Of a stretch of 16,012 bases of DNA, positions 8,395 through 14,438 are shown piece after piece (the first letter of the stretch is position 1; each line of letters opens with the position of its first letter). The DNA lies in contig DIHK01000072.1 of assembly GCA_002420115.1 (NCBI GenBank), forward strand, positions 118,161 through 134,172, written 5' to 3'. The position numbers and the translations under genes were made by a program. The notes under the pieces are model-generated. The model saw only the letters and a list, made by a program, of their open reading frames with translations, searched no databases and was not told where the DNA came from. The stretch is from Nitrospira sp. UBA5698 (lineage in GTDB: Bacteria > Nitrospirota > Nitrospiria > Nitrospirales > Nitrospiraceae).

Positions 8395-8500
8395 AACGTG
8401 AAGCGGATCTCGCAGGGGAAGAGGGCGGCTACCAGGGTGGCCCACCAACCGATGACTCATTTCGAACCACGCTTCACGAGCGACGCTTCACGAACCACGG
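8378..8500. repeat. GTGAAGC/GCTTCAC inverted-repeat element (copy B)
   Basis: The left arm, about 8378-8405, begins with the perfect 12-bp palindrome CTTCACGTGAAG (8378-8389) and continues with GCGTGAAACGTGAAGCG. The right arm, 8471-8491, contains GCTTCACGAGCG then ACGCTTCAC. The arms are inverted relative to one another across about 65 bp. The left arm ends the aas frame. The right arm matches the arm at 1554-1574 (on the other strand) with one mismatch in 21 bases. The right arm is inside the apparent 5' end of the next gene. Confidence 0.75.
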
Positions 8501-9486
8501 CCCAGAAATCCCTGATCGACTGCCATGTCCACTTAGCCGCCCTGCCGGACGGCGACAATGGATGCTTCATCTCACCGAAGTTGCTTCGTAGCCCGCTGTT
8601 TCGATTTCTTTTATGGAAACATGAGCTCTCGCCTTCCCATCCACGTGAGACCAATCAGCAATACCTCGACCATCTTCTGACAGAGTTACGCGCGTCACGG
8701 TACGTACAGAAAGTCGTGCTCCTCGGAATGGATGGCTTCTATGATCAGACCGGTCTCCTCAATCGCCAGCACACTGACTTTCTTGTCAGTAACGACTATG
8801 TCTTCAAGGCCGTTCGAGACTATCCTGATGTCTTTTTAGCCGGCCCATCTATCAATCCGCAACGCGAGGATGCGATCGACGAAGTGCACCGCTGTGCAGA
8901 CGCCGGAGCTGTGCTCATCAAAGTCTTACCGAACGCGCAACACTTCAATCCAGCGGATGAGCGATATAAGGCGTTCTATCGCGCATTGGCTCAACGAAGA
9001 CTGCCATTCTTGAGCCATGTTGGGTATGAATTTAGCTTGATCGGCAAAGACCAATCCCTGGGAGACCCCGATCGACTCCGCCTGGCGCTGGACGAAGGGG
9101 TGACCGTTATTGCTGCCCACGCCTGTAGCTATGGGCTGATGCTGTATGAAAAGTTTCTTCCAACTTTTCGTGAACTGTGCGAGCGTTATCCGAACTTCTA
9201 TGCCGACATTTCGGCCCTGACTCAACCCCATCGACTGAAGATGTTGCTGCACCTCAGACATCATCCAGAAGTGCAATCTCGCCTGCTCTTTGGAACGGAC
9301 TATCCACTATCGGTGTTCCACATGGCGGCTTGGGGGCGTGTAGGCTTTGGGAAGTTGTGGGACATGATCCGCACAAAGAACCGCTTTGACCGGCAAGTTG
9401 AAGTCTGCGCAGGGCTCAATCTCCGCTTCCGATCGATCGGCGACCTGTTATCGAATTCGACAACCACTTCACTTGCTGACCATTGA
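8452..9486 (+). CDS. Amidohydrolase family 2 metal-dependent hydrolase
   Basis: A 344-residue TIM-barrel hydrolase of the Amidohydro_2 type. The metal ligands are visible: D-C-H-V-H at residues 23-27 (His25, His27), His189 in LSHVGYE, His223 in AAHACS and Asp283 in FGTDYP. Family members hydrolyse or decarboxylate small substrates; the substrate here cannot be assigned. The start is uncertain. ATG 8452 is used here, and an in-frame GTG at 8398 would add 18 residues. Neither has a good Shine-Dalgarno, and residues 5-17 from ATG 8452 (EPRFTSDASRTTA) are encoded by the right arm of the repeat element. The family motif normally lies within the first ~10 residues, so this N-terminus looks acquired. 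The stop TGA overlaps the next gene's ATG by one base. Confidence 0.82.
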   Translation: MTHFEPRFTSDASRTTAQKSLIDCHVHLAALPDGDNGCFISPKLLRSPLFRFLLWKHELSPSHPRETNQQYLDHLLTELRASRYVQKVVLLGMDGFYDQTGLLNRQHTDFLVSNDYVFKAVRDYPDVFLAGPSINPQREDAIDEVHRCADAGAVLIKVLPNAQHFNPADERYKAFYRALAQRRLPFLSHVGYEFSLIGKDQSLGDPDRLRLALDEGVTVIAAHACSYGLMLYEKFLPTFRELCERYPNFYADISALTQPHRLKMLLHLRHHPEVQSRLLFGTDYPLSVFHMAAWGRVGFGKLWDMIRTKNRFDRQVEVCAGLNLRFRSIGDLLSNSTTTSLADH

Positions 9487-9983
9487 TGGACCGTGACCAG
9501 ATACTGATCACCCTTCGCGAAAGGATTCTCGCGTTTGCAACATCACGTCTATCAAGAGATCAGGCTGAAGATCTGACGCAGGACGTCTTAGCCGTTCTGC
9601 ACGACAAGTATTCACATGTGACAGAACTGGTCGAGCTCGTCCCCCTGGCCTTTCAGGTATTGCGATACAAAATGCTGGATGCCCATCGCAAGGCCTTGCG
9701 ACGTGGTGAGTATAATCAGGAATCAGTCGAGGAGATGCCGCTGACCGATACCGGAGACGATCCCATGGTTCAACTCGATCAGAAACAGCGAGTTGACCGA
9801 CTCCTCACGACTATCACGCAACTGGGCGAACGCTGCCGGGAATTGTTCACATGGAAATTGGAAGGAAAGAGCTTTCCAGAGATCCAGCAATTGATGGGGC
9901 AAACCTCGATCAATACGATTTATACCTGGGACCTACGCTGCCGAAAGCAACTCCTTGGCCTCATGGGAGGTTCATGGGAATGA
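9486..9983 (+). CDS. ECF-like sigma-70 family sigma factor
   Basis: A 165-residue protein. Residues about 14-60 fit sigma region 2 (FATSRLSRDQAEDLTQDVLAVLHDKY, the -10 recognition and core-binding helix pattern). Residues ~108-158 fit region 4: ITQLGERCRELFTWKLEGKSFPEI followed by a helix-turn-helix ending NTIYTWDLRCRKQLL. Regions 1 and 3 are absent, as in ECF sigma factors. ATG 9486 shares its A with the TGA stop of the amidohydrolase, a classic coupled junction; an in-frame TTG at 9483 is less likely. The next gene encodes an anti-sigma-like membrane protein, the usual partner arrangement. The regulon cannot be predicted, but the operon itself may be autoregulated. Confidence 0.85.
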   Translation: MDRDQILITLRERILAFATSRLSRDQAEDLTQDVLAVLHDKYSHVTELVELVPLAFQVLRYKMLDAHRKALRRGEYNQESVEEMPLTDTGDDPMVQLDQKQRVDRLLTTITQLGERCRELFTWKLEGKSFPEIQQLMGQTSINTIYTWDLRCRKQLLGLMGGSWE

Positions 9984-9989
9984 CCGTCT

Positions 9990-10032
9990 CACACGTGCGT
10001 TTCACTTTTTACGTTTCACCTTTTACACGTCG
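9990..10032. repeat. Degenerate CGTTTCAC tandem repeat
   Basis: Most of the 54-bp gap between the sigma factor and the next gene is repeat. CGTTTCACTTTTTA (9998-10011) is directly followed by CGTTTCACCTTTTA (10012-10025), two 14-mers differing at one base, flanked by ACACGTG and ACACGTCG. The CGTTTCAC core matches the GTGAAACG unit of copies A and B. This repeat occupies the position where the downstream Shine-Dalgarno would be expected, and none is evident. Confidence 0.6.
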
Positions 10033-10037
10033 TTACC

Positions 10038-11444
10038 ATGCCTGACCACGATCTCGAAAAACTTCTCGGTGGATTTGCGGCTGATATGCTGACAGCTGAG
10101 GAGAAGCAACAGCTCTACAGGGCAGCCCTAGGAAATCAGGACCTATTCAACGCACTCGCTGATGAGCAGGCACTGAAGGAACTCCTCGCTGATCCCATTG
10201 TGCGCCGCAGACTCTTGCAGGCCTTGCACACGACTCAGGCAGAAAGCGCCATCGGCGCCGCATCCTGGTTCGATTGGTTCCGTCATCCAGCTGGACTCGC
10301 CTGGGCTGGTGGCCTCGCCGGTGCAGTCCTTGCCGTCGTGCTCGGAACACGCGTCTACCAAGAGAGTCTTCGTCAAGAAGCCCAATCCATCGCCAAGGAA
10401 GAGGCACGACCTCTTCTCCCTTCATCGCCCGTTCCCGCCCCAACCCAACCTGCCACTCCCCTGACGAACGCCCCCTCAACGACGTCAGAACAGAAGTCCC
10501 GCTCGTCACTTCCACCGAGAAAAGAGGCGTCCACGGGCAAGACATCCTCTCAAGCTCCTCGCCCGCACACAACACCAGATGAGCAACGCACTCATCGTTT
10601 AGAACGTGATGCTCCAGTACTGCATGAAGAGATTGATAGGATAAAAAAGCAGATCGAGCCATTGTCTGAAATCTTGCCCACATCAACTGACAAATCCGCT
10701 CCGCAATTGACCGCTCCCCCCTCACCGCCATCCTACTCAGCTGCTACAGCTTCGCACAGCCAGTCTAGAGCCGATAGCCCAACGCCCTCCCAAGAACGTG
10801 CTTCTCTAAGTGCTCGTTCTCTTTTCTATGGGACAGGACCACAGGGGCAAGATAAATCGATGGCAGGGGATACTCGACGACGCGAGAAGGCTGCGAGCGA
10901 ATCGACTCAGTCGCTGGGTCAGTCAGAACTCACCCCCCAATCATTGGCGATGGCCAAGAGCAATCGCGGCTCCCCACTTCAACCACTCGGTATTCGATAT
11001 AGTCTCACCCCCAGAGAACAGGCCCAACACTCCCAGGATGGTGCCACGGATACGGCCACGCCCAAAGCGCCAGTGGAACTTACGGTTGAGTCCAATCAAG
11101 ACGGCTTCCTACAAGTATGGAACCAGGTTGGCTCCTCAAATCCCCAACTCCTTTTCCCCATCGCAGAGACGGACCAACCCCGATCCAAGCTCACGGCCCA
11201 CACCCCCCTGACCATTTCGGTCCCATCGACACCCGACATGCTCGTCATTCGCTTCTCTCGTACGGACACAGCCCCTTCGGCAACCTTCGATAGAACGCTC
11301 CTCAATGATTCCCCTCGACATCAGCTACGAGAATCAGTGCTGACCGACAAGACCTCCATTTTCCAACCACCCATCCACTACATCATTAGCCAGGACCCCT
11401 CGCTGTCGGAGATCGTTGTGCAAACTTATCCCCCTCGACCATAA
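10038..11444 (+). CDS. Membrane anti-sigma-like protein with DUF4384-like C-terminal domain
   Basis: A 468-residue protein. Residues 1-65 are a helical N-terminal domain (LEKLLGGFAADMLTAEEKQQ, then ALADEQALKELL). It resembles the anti-sigma or sigma-linked cytoplasmic domain seen next to such sigma factors, but it has no zinc-binding Cys residues. One membrane helix lies at about 85-104. A long Pro/Ser/Thr/Gln-rich low-complexity stalk spans ~110-340. The final ~120 residues form a beta-rich domain (PVELTVESNQDGFLQVWNQ, LLFPI, DMLVIRFSR) that fits DUF4384. By topology, the N-terminus would hold the sigma factor in the cytoplasm while the C-terminal domain senses the periplasm. That function is inferred from gene order and architecture. 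ATG 10038 follows the sigma stop by 54 bp. It is the last gene of the plus-strand run before a terminator. Confidence 0.8.
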   Translation: MPDHDLEKLLGGFAADMLTAEEKQQLYRAALGNQDLFNALADEQALKELLADPIVRRRLLQALHTTQAESAIGAASWFDWFRHPAGLAWAGGLAGAVLAVVLGTRVYQESLRQEAQSIAKEEARPLLPSSPVPAPTQPATPLTNAPSTTSEQKSRSSLPPRKEASTGKTSSQAPRPHTTPDEQRTHRLERDAPVLHEEIDRIKKQIEPLSEILPTSTDKSAPQLTAPPSPPSYSAATASHSQSRADSPTPSQERASLSARSLFYGTGPQGQDKSMAGDTRRREKAASESTQSLGQSELTPQSLAMAKSNRGSPLQPLGIRYSLTPREQAQHSQDGATDTATPKAPVELTVESNQDGFLQVWNQVGSSNPQLLFPIAETDQPRSKLTAHTPLTISVPSTPDMLVIRFSRTDTAPSATFDRTLLNDSPRHQLRESVLTDKTSIFQPPIHYIISQDPSLSEIVVQTYPPRP

Positions 11445-11487
11445 ACAGAGTCGAACAACACACGTTGCTGGTGGGTCACATAAAGAA

Positions 11488-11519
11488 ACGGGCCGTTCTC
11501 CTTTCGGAGAACGACCCGT
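11488..11519. terminator. Intrinsic terminator between convergent genes
   Basis: A 14-bp inverted repeat with one mismatch: ACGGGCCGTTCTCC (11488-11501), loop TTTC, then GGAGAACGACCCGT (11506-11519). Read on the minus strand it is followed by TTTCTTTAT, the T-rich tail of a Rho-independent terminator, so it best serves the lipoprotein gene ending at 11550. It lies 44 bp past the stop of the plus-strand anti-sigma-like gene and may also stop that transcript, although no T-tract follows in that direction. Confidence 0.8.
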
Positions 11520-11549
11520 GGTATACAGAGAAACTGCCGCTGATCTATT

Positions 11550-12233
11550 CTACGGCGTGACGGAGATTCGATCTTTAATCAGGTCGAAGGTCTCCTTTGG
11601 CACCACATTCTTCGCCACCAGTTCACCTTTCACCCGATAGGGGCGATTCCCCACGATGCGTTCCGCCTCATCCTGTTTCAGACCGAGGAAGAGCACCATG
11701 TCGTTCGCCGACACTTTATTGATATTCATCGCCGCCGATGCTGCGGCCTGAGTTGCCTGAGCCGTGCCGGAAGAAAGCTGATTCGGAGTCAACGTGGCAG
11801 CAGTTGCTGAGCCGCTATGAGAACGGTCTTTCAGCTCTTTTTGATACCGAGCGACCAGCGACTTCAACGTATCGTTATTGCGCTTCACATCCTGATATTC
11901 TTGTTTTACATTTCGGTTCTGCGCCGTGAGCGCTTTCACCTTCTCTTCAAGGTCTTTCGTGCGCCCTTCGATCGCCCCTCGTTCCGCATCGCGCCCATGC
12001 TCAACACGTTGGAGTTCATCGCGAACCGCCTGGGCCTCATTGCCGAACTTCACGTTCAGCTCTTTGAGTGTGCGGACCTGTTGATCCATGGCGCTCTTCT
12101 GTTGCCGAGCCTTCTCGAGCTCCATCTTGGCATTATCCGCTTCGGTTAACGCCGCTTGGTACTTCTTATTGGATACGCATCCCGTGGCCAATATTGCCCC
12201 GACCAGCACGACCACCGTCCACTCACGTCTCAT
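11550..12233 (-). CDS. Coiled-coil lipoprotein with C-terminal helix-hairpin-helix domain
   Basis: A 227-residue protein. It has a lipoprotein signal: basic MRREW, hydrophobic core 6-17, and lipobox ATGC with Cys19 as the predicted lipidated residue. Residues ~25-135 are highly charged with heptad character (KMELEKARQQK, DLEEKVKALTAQNRNVK), a long coiled coil. Residues ~136-167 are an Ala/Thr/Ser-rich linker. Residues 169-227 (MNINKVSANDMVLFLGLKQD and onward) follow the pattern of a ComEA-like helix-hairpin-helix domain: N-x-N-x-x-S or T, A-x-x-L, then a Gly-Leu turn. That fold commonly binds DNA. The combination suggests an envelope-anchored spacer with a ligand-binding tip; DNA binding is only an inference. 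A strong Shine-Dalgarno (GGAGGGAGGG, 12247-12238) precedes ATG 12233. It is a monocistronic minus-strand gene with its own likely promoter and terminator. Confidence 0.83.
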   Translation of the reverse strand: MRREWTVVVLVGAILATGCVSNKKYQAALTEADNAKMELEKARQQKSAMDQQVRTLKELNVKFGNEAQAVRDELQRVEHGRDAERGAIEGRTKDLEEKVKALTAQNRNVKQEYQDVKRNNDTLKSLVARYQKELKDRSHSGSATAATLTPNQLSSGTAQATQAAASAAMNINKVSANDMVLFLGLKQDEAERIVGNRPYRVKGELVAKNVVPKETFDLIKDRISVTP

Positions 12234-12478
12234 GCGACCCTCCCTCCATCAAATCCTACCAGATGTCTTGGTATGAAACCCGTACCATGCATTGTGTGTA
12301 TGCCAACATCCAGTCGTTGTCAATAGATTTACTGTTGTGCGAACGCCTCCCCTATGCGGTGTCATCAGAAAGAAATGCGTATCTGCCGCTTGACGGATCT
12401 CCACGGCTCTGTGATGATCGCTTCCATTCTATCAAAGCGGGTAAGGGAGGGTTACACCTCTCTGTCCTTCAATCCCAA
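12234..12478 (-). promoter_or_regulatory. Upstream region of the lipoprotein gene with a sigma-70-like promoter
   Basis: No gene is supported in this 245-base stretch. On the minus strand a perfect TTGACA (-35) at 12323-12318 is followed after 17 bp by TACACA (-10, only 3 of 6 consensus) at 12300-12295. This predicts a transcript starting near 12288 with a leader of about 55 nt ending in the strong Shine-Dalgarno at 12247-12238. Small open frames here are short, overlap one another and lack family signals. The promoter is plausible, not proven. Confidence 0.4.
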
Positions 12479-12602
12479 CAGGATGTTGAAAAAGTCCACC
12501 AGCTTTGTTCTCGCGTCGTGCAAAAGCTCAACATACGACCCAACGTATGCTTCGCCTTTTCGCTCGCTGCGGCCTCGCTGGATGGTCTGTTTGAACATCC
12601 TG
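12479..12602. repeat. 124-bp symmetric palindromic element (MITE-like)
   Basis: The element begins CAGGATGTTGAAAAAGTCC and ends GGTCTGTTTGAACATCCTG. Its two ends match as inverted repeats (first nine bases perfect). The exact centre carries CATACG (12532-12537) and CGTATG (12544-12549) around a 6-base loop. Intermediate segments also pair imperfectly, for example ACCAGC with GCTGG and GCAAAAGC with GCCTTTTCGC. The whole unit can fold into one long hairpin. It encodes no transposase. It looks like a mobile palindromic or MITE-type element of the kind I associate with Nitrospira genomes. Confidence 0.75.
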
Positions 12603-12684
12603 CCTACTATCCTGGTCCGGTCAGCAGCTTTCAAGATGTCGAGGGTGAACGCGATTCACAGTAGTTTTTTAACAGCCTACTAGG
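12603..12684. repeat. Repeat-derived segment flanked by GCCTACTA direct repeats
   Basis: GCCTACTA occurs at 12602-12609 and again at 12675-12682. The sequence before the second copy (AGTTTTTTAACA) resembles the end of the preceding palindrome (TGTTTGAACATCCT). The segment may be the remnant end of a second, diverged copy of that element. It ends 10 bp before uppP and supplies part of its AGGTGG ribosome-binding region (12682-12687). Confidence 0.45.
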
Positions 12685-12694
12685 TGGTGTACGC

Positions 12695-13570
12695 ATGAAC
12701 GAATGGGGCCCGGTTCTCGCCGTGATTCTCGGAGTCGTCGAAGGACTGACGGAATTCTTACCAGTTTCGTCCACCGGCCATCTGATCCTGGTCGGCCATG
12801 CATTGGGATTCACCGGCGATGTGGCCGCCAACGCAGAAATCTCCATCCAATTGGGCGCCATCCTCGCGGTCATCGCTTTTGAACGGGAGAAGATCGGTCG
12901 GCTGCTGTCTGGGGCTTGGCGAGAACGTCAGACGCTCTGGACCTCCCTCGGCAACCCGTCCTCCACGACGTGGACTGGTCGTCTCAGGGCTTCGATGCAG
13001 AACCATCCCAACGCATGGTTTATCTTCGGGTTAGGAATCGCGTTTCTCCCGGCTGCGATCCTTGGCCTGTTGGCCCATGGATGGATCAAATCCTATCTCT
13101 TCACGCCCCTCACAGTGGCCTTCACGTCGATTCTGGGGGGGATCATCATTCTCCTCGTGGAAGCGCGTACACGCACCGCTTCTGCCATGAGCCTCGAGCA
13201 AATCACACCACTGCATGCCCTCTGGGTTGGGCTGGCACAATGCGCCTCCCTGATTCCCGGCATGTCACGTTCTGGCTCCACGATCATCGGTGGGTTGCTG
13301 GCGGGATTGGACCGCAAAGTGGCAACGGAATATTCCTTTTTTCTCGCACTTCCCACGATCATCGCCGCCACGCTGTATGAAACCTGGAAGGCACGCGGGG
13401 CGTTCAACGATCAAGACTTTCTGGCACTGGGTCTTGGGATGGTGATCTCCTTCCTGGTCGCCTGGGCGGTCATTGCCGTGTTTCTGACCTATGTCCAACG
13501 GCATACCTTGCGCGTCTTTGCCTACTATCGTATTATTCTCGGCATTGTAGTCATGTTGGTTGTCCGCTGA
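12695..13570 (+). CDS. uppP: Undecaprenyl-diphosphatase
   Basis: A 291-residue polytopic membrane protein of the BacA/UppP family, slightly longer than the usual 265-280, with extra sequence in the loop around residues 80-105. Both signature motifs are intact: EGLTEFLPVSSTGHL at 16-30 (Glu16, Glu20, Ser25-26, His29) and PGMSRSGST at 188-196 (Arg192). It removes a phosphate from undecaprenyl diphosphate, recycling the lipid carrier for peptidoglycan and other surface glycans; overexpression of family members gives bacitracin resistance. ATG 12695 has AGGTGG about 7 nt upstream. Any promoter must lie in or before the palindromic repeat region immediately upstream, and I see no clear one. It is followed by DUF2024 after 12 bp and is probably co-transcribed with it. 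Confidence 0.94.
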   Translation: MNEWGPVLAVILGVVEGLTEFLPVSSTGHLILVGHALGFTGDVAANAEISIQLGAILAVIAFEREKIGRLLSGAWRERQTLWTSLGNPSSTTWTGRLRASMQNHPNAWFIFGLGIAFLPAAILGLLAHGWIKSYLFTPLTVAFTSILGGIIILLVEARTRTASAMSLEQITPLHALWVGLAQCASLIPGMSRSGSTIIGGLLAGLDRKVATEYSFFLALPTIIAATLYETWKARGAFNDQDFLALGLGMVISFLVAWAVIAVFLTYVQRHTLRVFAYYRIILGIVVMLVVR

Positions 13571-13582
13571 AAGGAGTTGGGC

Positions 13583-13843
13583 ATGTCTTCGGATACGATT
13601 CACGTTTACGACACCTGGGTTCACGGCAAGAGTGGCCGCATTCACTTCGATGTCATGACGACAGATGAGGTCACCGCACTCAAACTCGCAAAGGAGTACC
13701 TGGTCAGTATCGGGGAGCCCGATGCGACGATCACAACCAAGGAATGTCAGTTCTGTCACAGCGAACCGCTGTTTATGTTCTCACCGGAACAGCAAAAACA
13801 GGCGAAGGAAAAGGGCGGGTTTATCGTCCGGATGCCGGCCTGA
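13583..13843 (+). CDS. DUF2024 family protein
   Basis: An 86-residue soluble protein matching the DUF2024 pattern. IHVYDTWVHGKSGRIHFDVM is at residues 6-25, followed by ALKLAKEYLVSIGEPDATITTKECQFCHSE with a CxxC-H motif (ECQFCHSE), and a GGFIVRMP end. Function of the family is unknown; the Cys-x-x-Cys-His could bind metal. ATG 13583 is chosen because AAGGAG at 13571-13576 sits at ideal spacing; an in-frame TTG at 13577 lies too close to it. It starts 12 bp after the uppP stop and its Shine-Dalgarno directly abuts that stop, so it is almost certainly in the same transcript. Confidence 0.88.
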   Translation: MSSDTIHVYDTWVHGKSGRIHFDVMTTDEVTALKLAKEYLVSIGEPDATITTKECQFCHSEPLFMFSPEQQKQAKEKGGFIVRMPA

Positions 13844-13844
13844 C

Positions 13845-13912
13845 TCTGAGTGTTGAGTGCTGGGTATTGGGCTCGACTCATAACTCAGCACCCAGGACTC
13901 AGCACTTCTCAG
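13845..13912. repeat. CTCAGCAC-type imperfect palindrome between convergent genes
   Basis: CTGAGTGTTGAGTGCTGGGT (13846-13865) is complemented imperfectly by two rightward units, AACTCAGCACCCA (13882-13894) and GGACTCAGCACTTCTCAG (13895-13912). The element fills the whole 70-bp gap between the stops of the DUF2024 gene (plus) and lspA (minus). It could form a bidirectional hairpin, but no T-tract follows on either strand, so calling it a terminator is not justified. Confidence 0.6.
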
Positions 13913-13913
13913 C

Positions 13914-14438
13914 TTAGGAGGCCGACGACGTCTCCGATGCCTCAGGTGGTTCGGGGTGCTTTTCGAATGCAAAGTGGATGATGAGGGCGATCACCCCGAC
14001 GGTGATCGCTGAATCCGCGACGTTGAACGCCGGCCAGTGGTAGCTCTCAACGTAGACATCCAGAAAATCAATCACCTCGCCGAAGCGAAGTCGATCGATC
14101 AAGTTCCCGATCGCCCCGCCAAGTATCGCGGCAACACTGACTCGCCCCATCCAATCCTCCTCCGGCATCCGTAACAAGATGGTCCCCAGCAGACCAAGCG
14201 CAAAGATCGACGTCAGCCCAAAGAAGACCATGCGGAACGCGTTACTACTGCCAGCTAAGAGACCAAAGGCCGCACCAGGGTTGCGGATATAGGTCAGACT
14301 GAACAGATTGGGAATGACGGGAATCGACTCATGGAGCCGCATCGTCTGCATGATCTGCTGCTTGGTCAGCTGATCGAGCAGGATAATGCCCCCGGTCACC
14401 GACGCCAGCACCATATTCCGGAGCATTGACAGGCTCAA
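13914..14438 (-). CDS. lspA: Lipoprotein signal peptidase (signal peptidase II)
   Basis: A 174-residue inner-membrane aspartic protease with four hydrophobic segments (about 9-24, 66-89, 99-113, 143-157). Family motifs are intact: LDQLTK (21-26), RNPGAAFG (52-59), GGAIGNLIDR (107-116, Asp115), and FNVADSAI (138-145, Asp142). Asp115 and Asp142 are the catalytic dyad by alignment in the mind to the E. coli enzyme. It cleaves the signal peptide of prolipoproteins at the lipidated cysteine. The start TTG 14438 is preferred because GGAGG (14450-14446) lies 7 nt upstream and the codon overlaps the ileS stop as TTGA. ATG 14426 (170 aa) and TTG 14456 are alternatives. The ileS-lspA order is a well-known arrangement. 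The C-terminus carries a short acidic tail. Confidence 0.93.
   Translation of the reverse strand: MSLSMLRNMVLASVTGGIILLDQLTKQQIMQTMRLHESIPVIPNLFSLTYIRNPGAAFGLLAGSSNAFRMVFFGLTSIFALGLLGTILLRMPEEDWMGRVSVAAILGGAIGNLIDRLRFGEVIDFLDVYVESYHWPAFNVADSAITVGVIALIIHFAFEKHPEPPEASETSSAS

Noticed and set aside
1551..10032. Possible CRISPR array from repeated GTGAAGC/GCTTCAC units
   Set aside because: Units are 7-14 bp, vary in orientation and spacing, occur at scattered gene junctions, and have no regular unique spacers or cas genes nearby.
12068..12664. 198-residue plus-strand open frame through the lipoprotein upstream region and the palindrome
   Set aside because: It is antisense to the lipoprotein gene and then crosses repeats. 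It has no family motifs, no Shine-Dalgarno and an irregular composition.
13845..13912. Classical Rho-independent terminator
   Set aside because: The hairpin is imperfect and neither side carries a T-tract; it is better described as a repeat.
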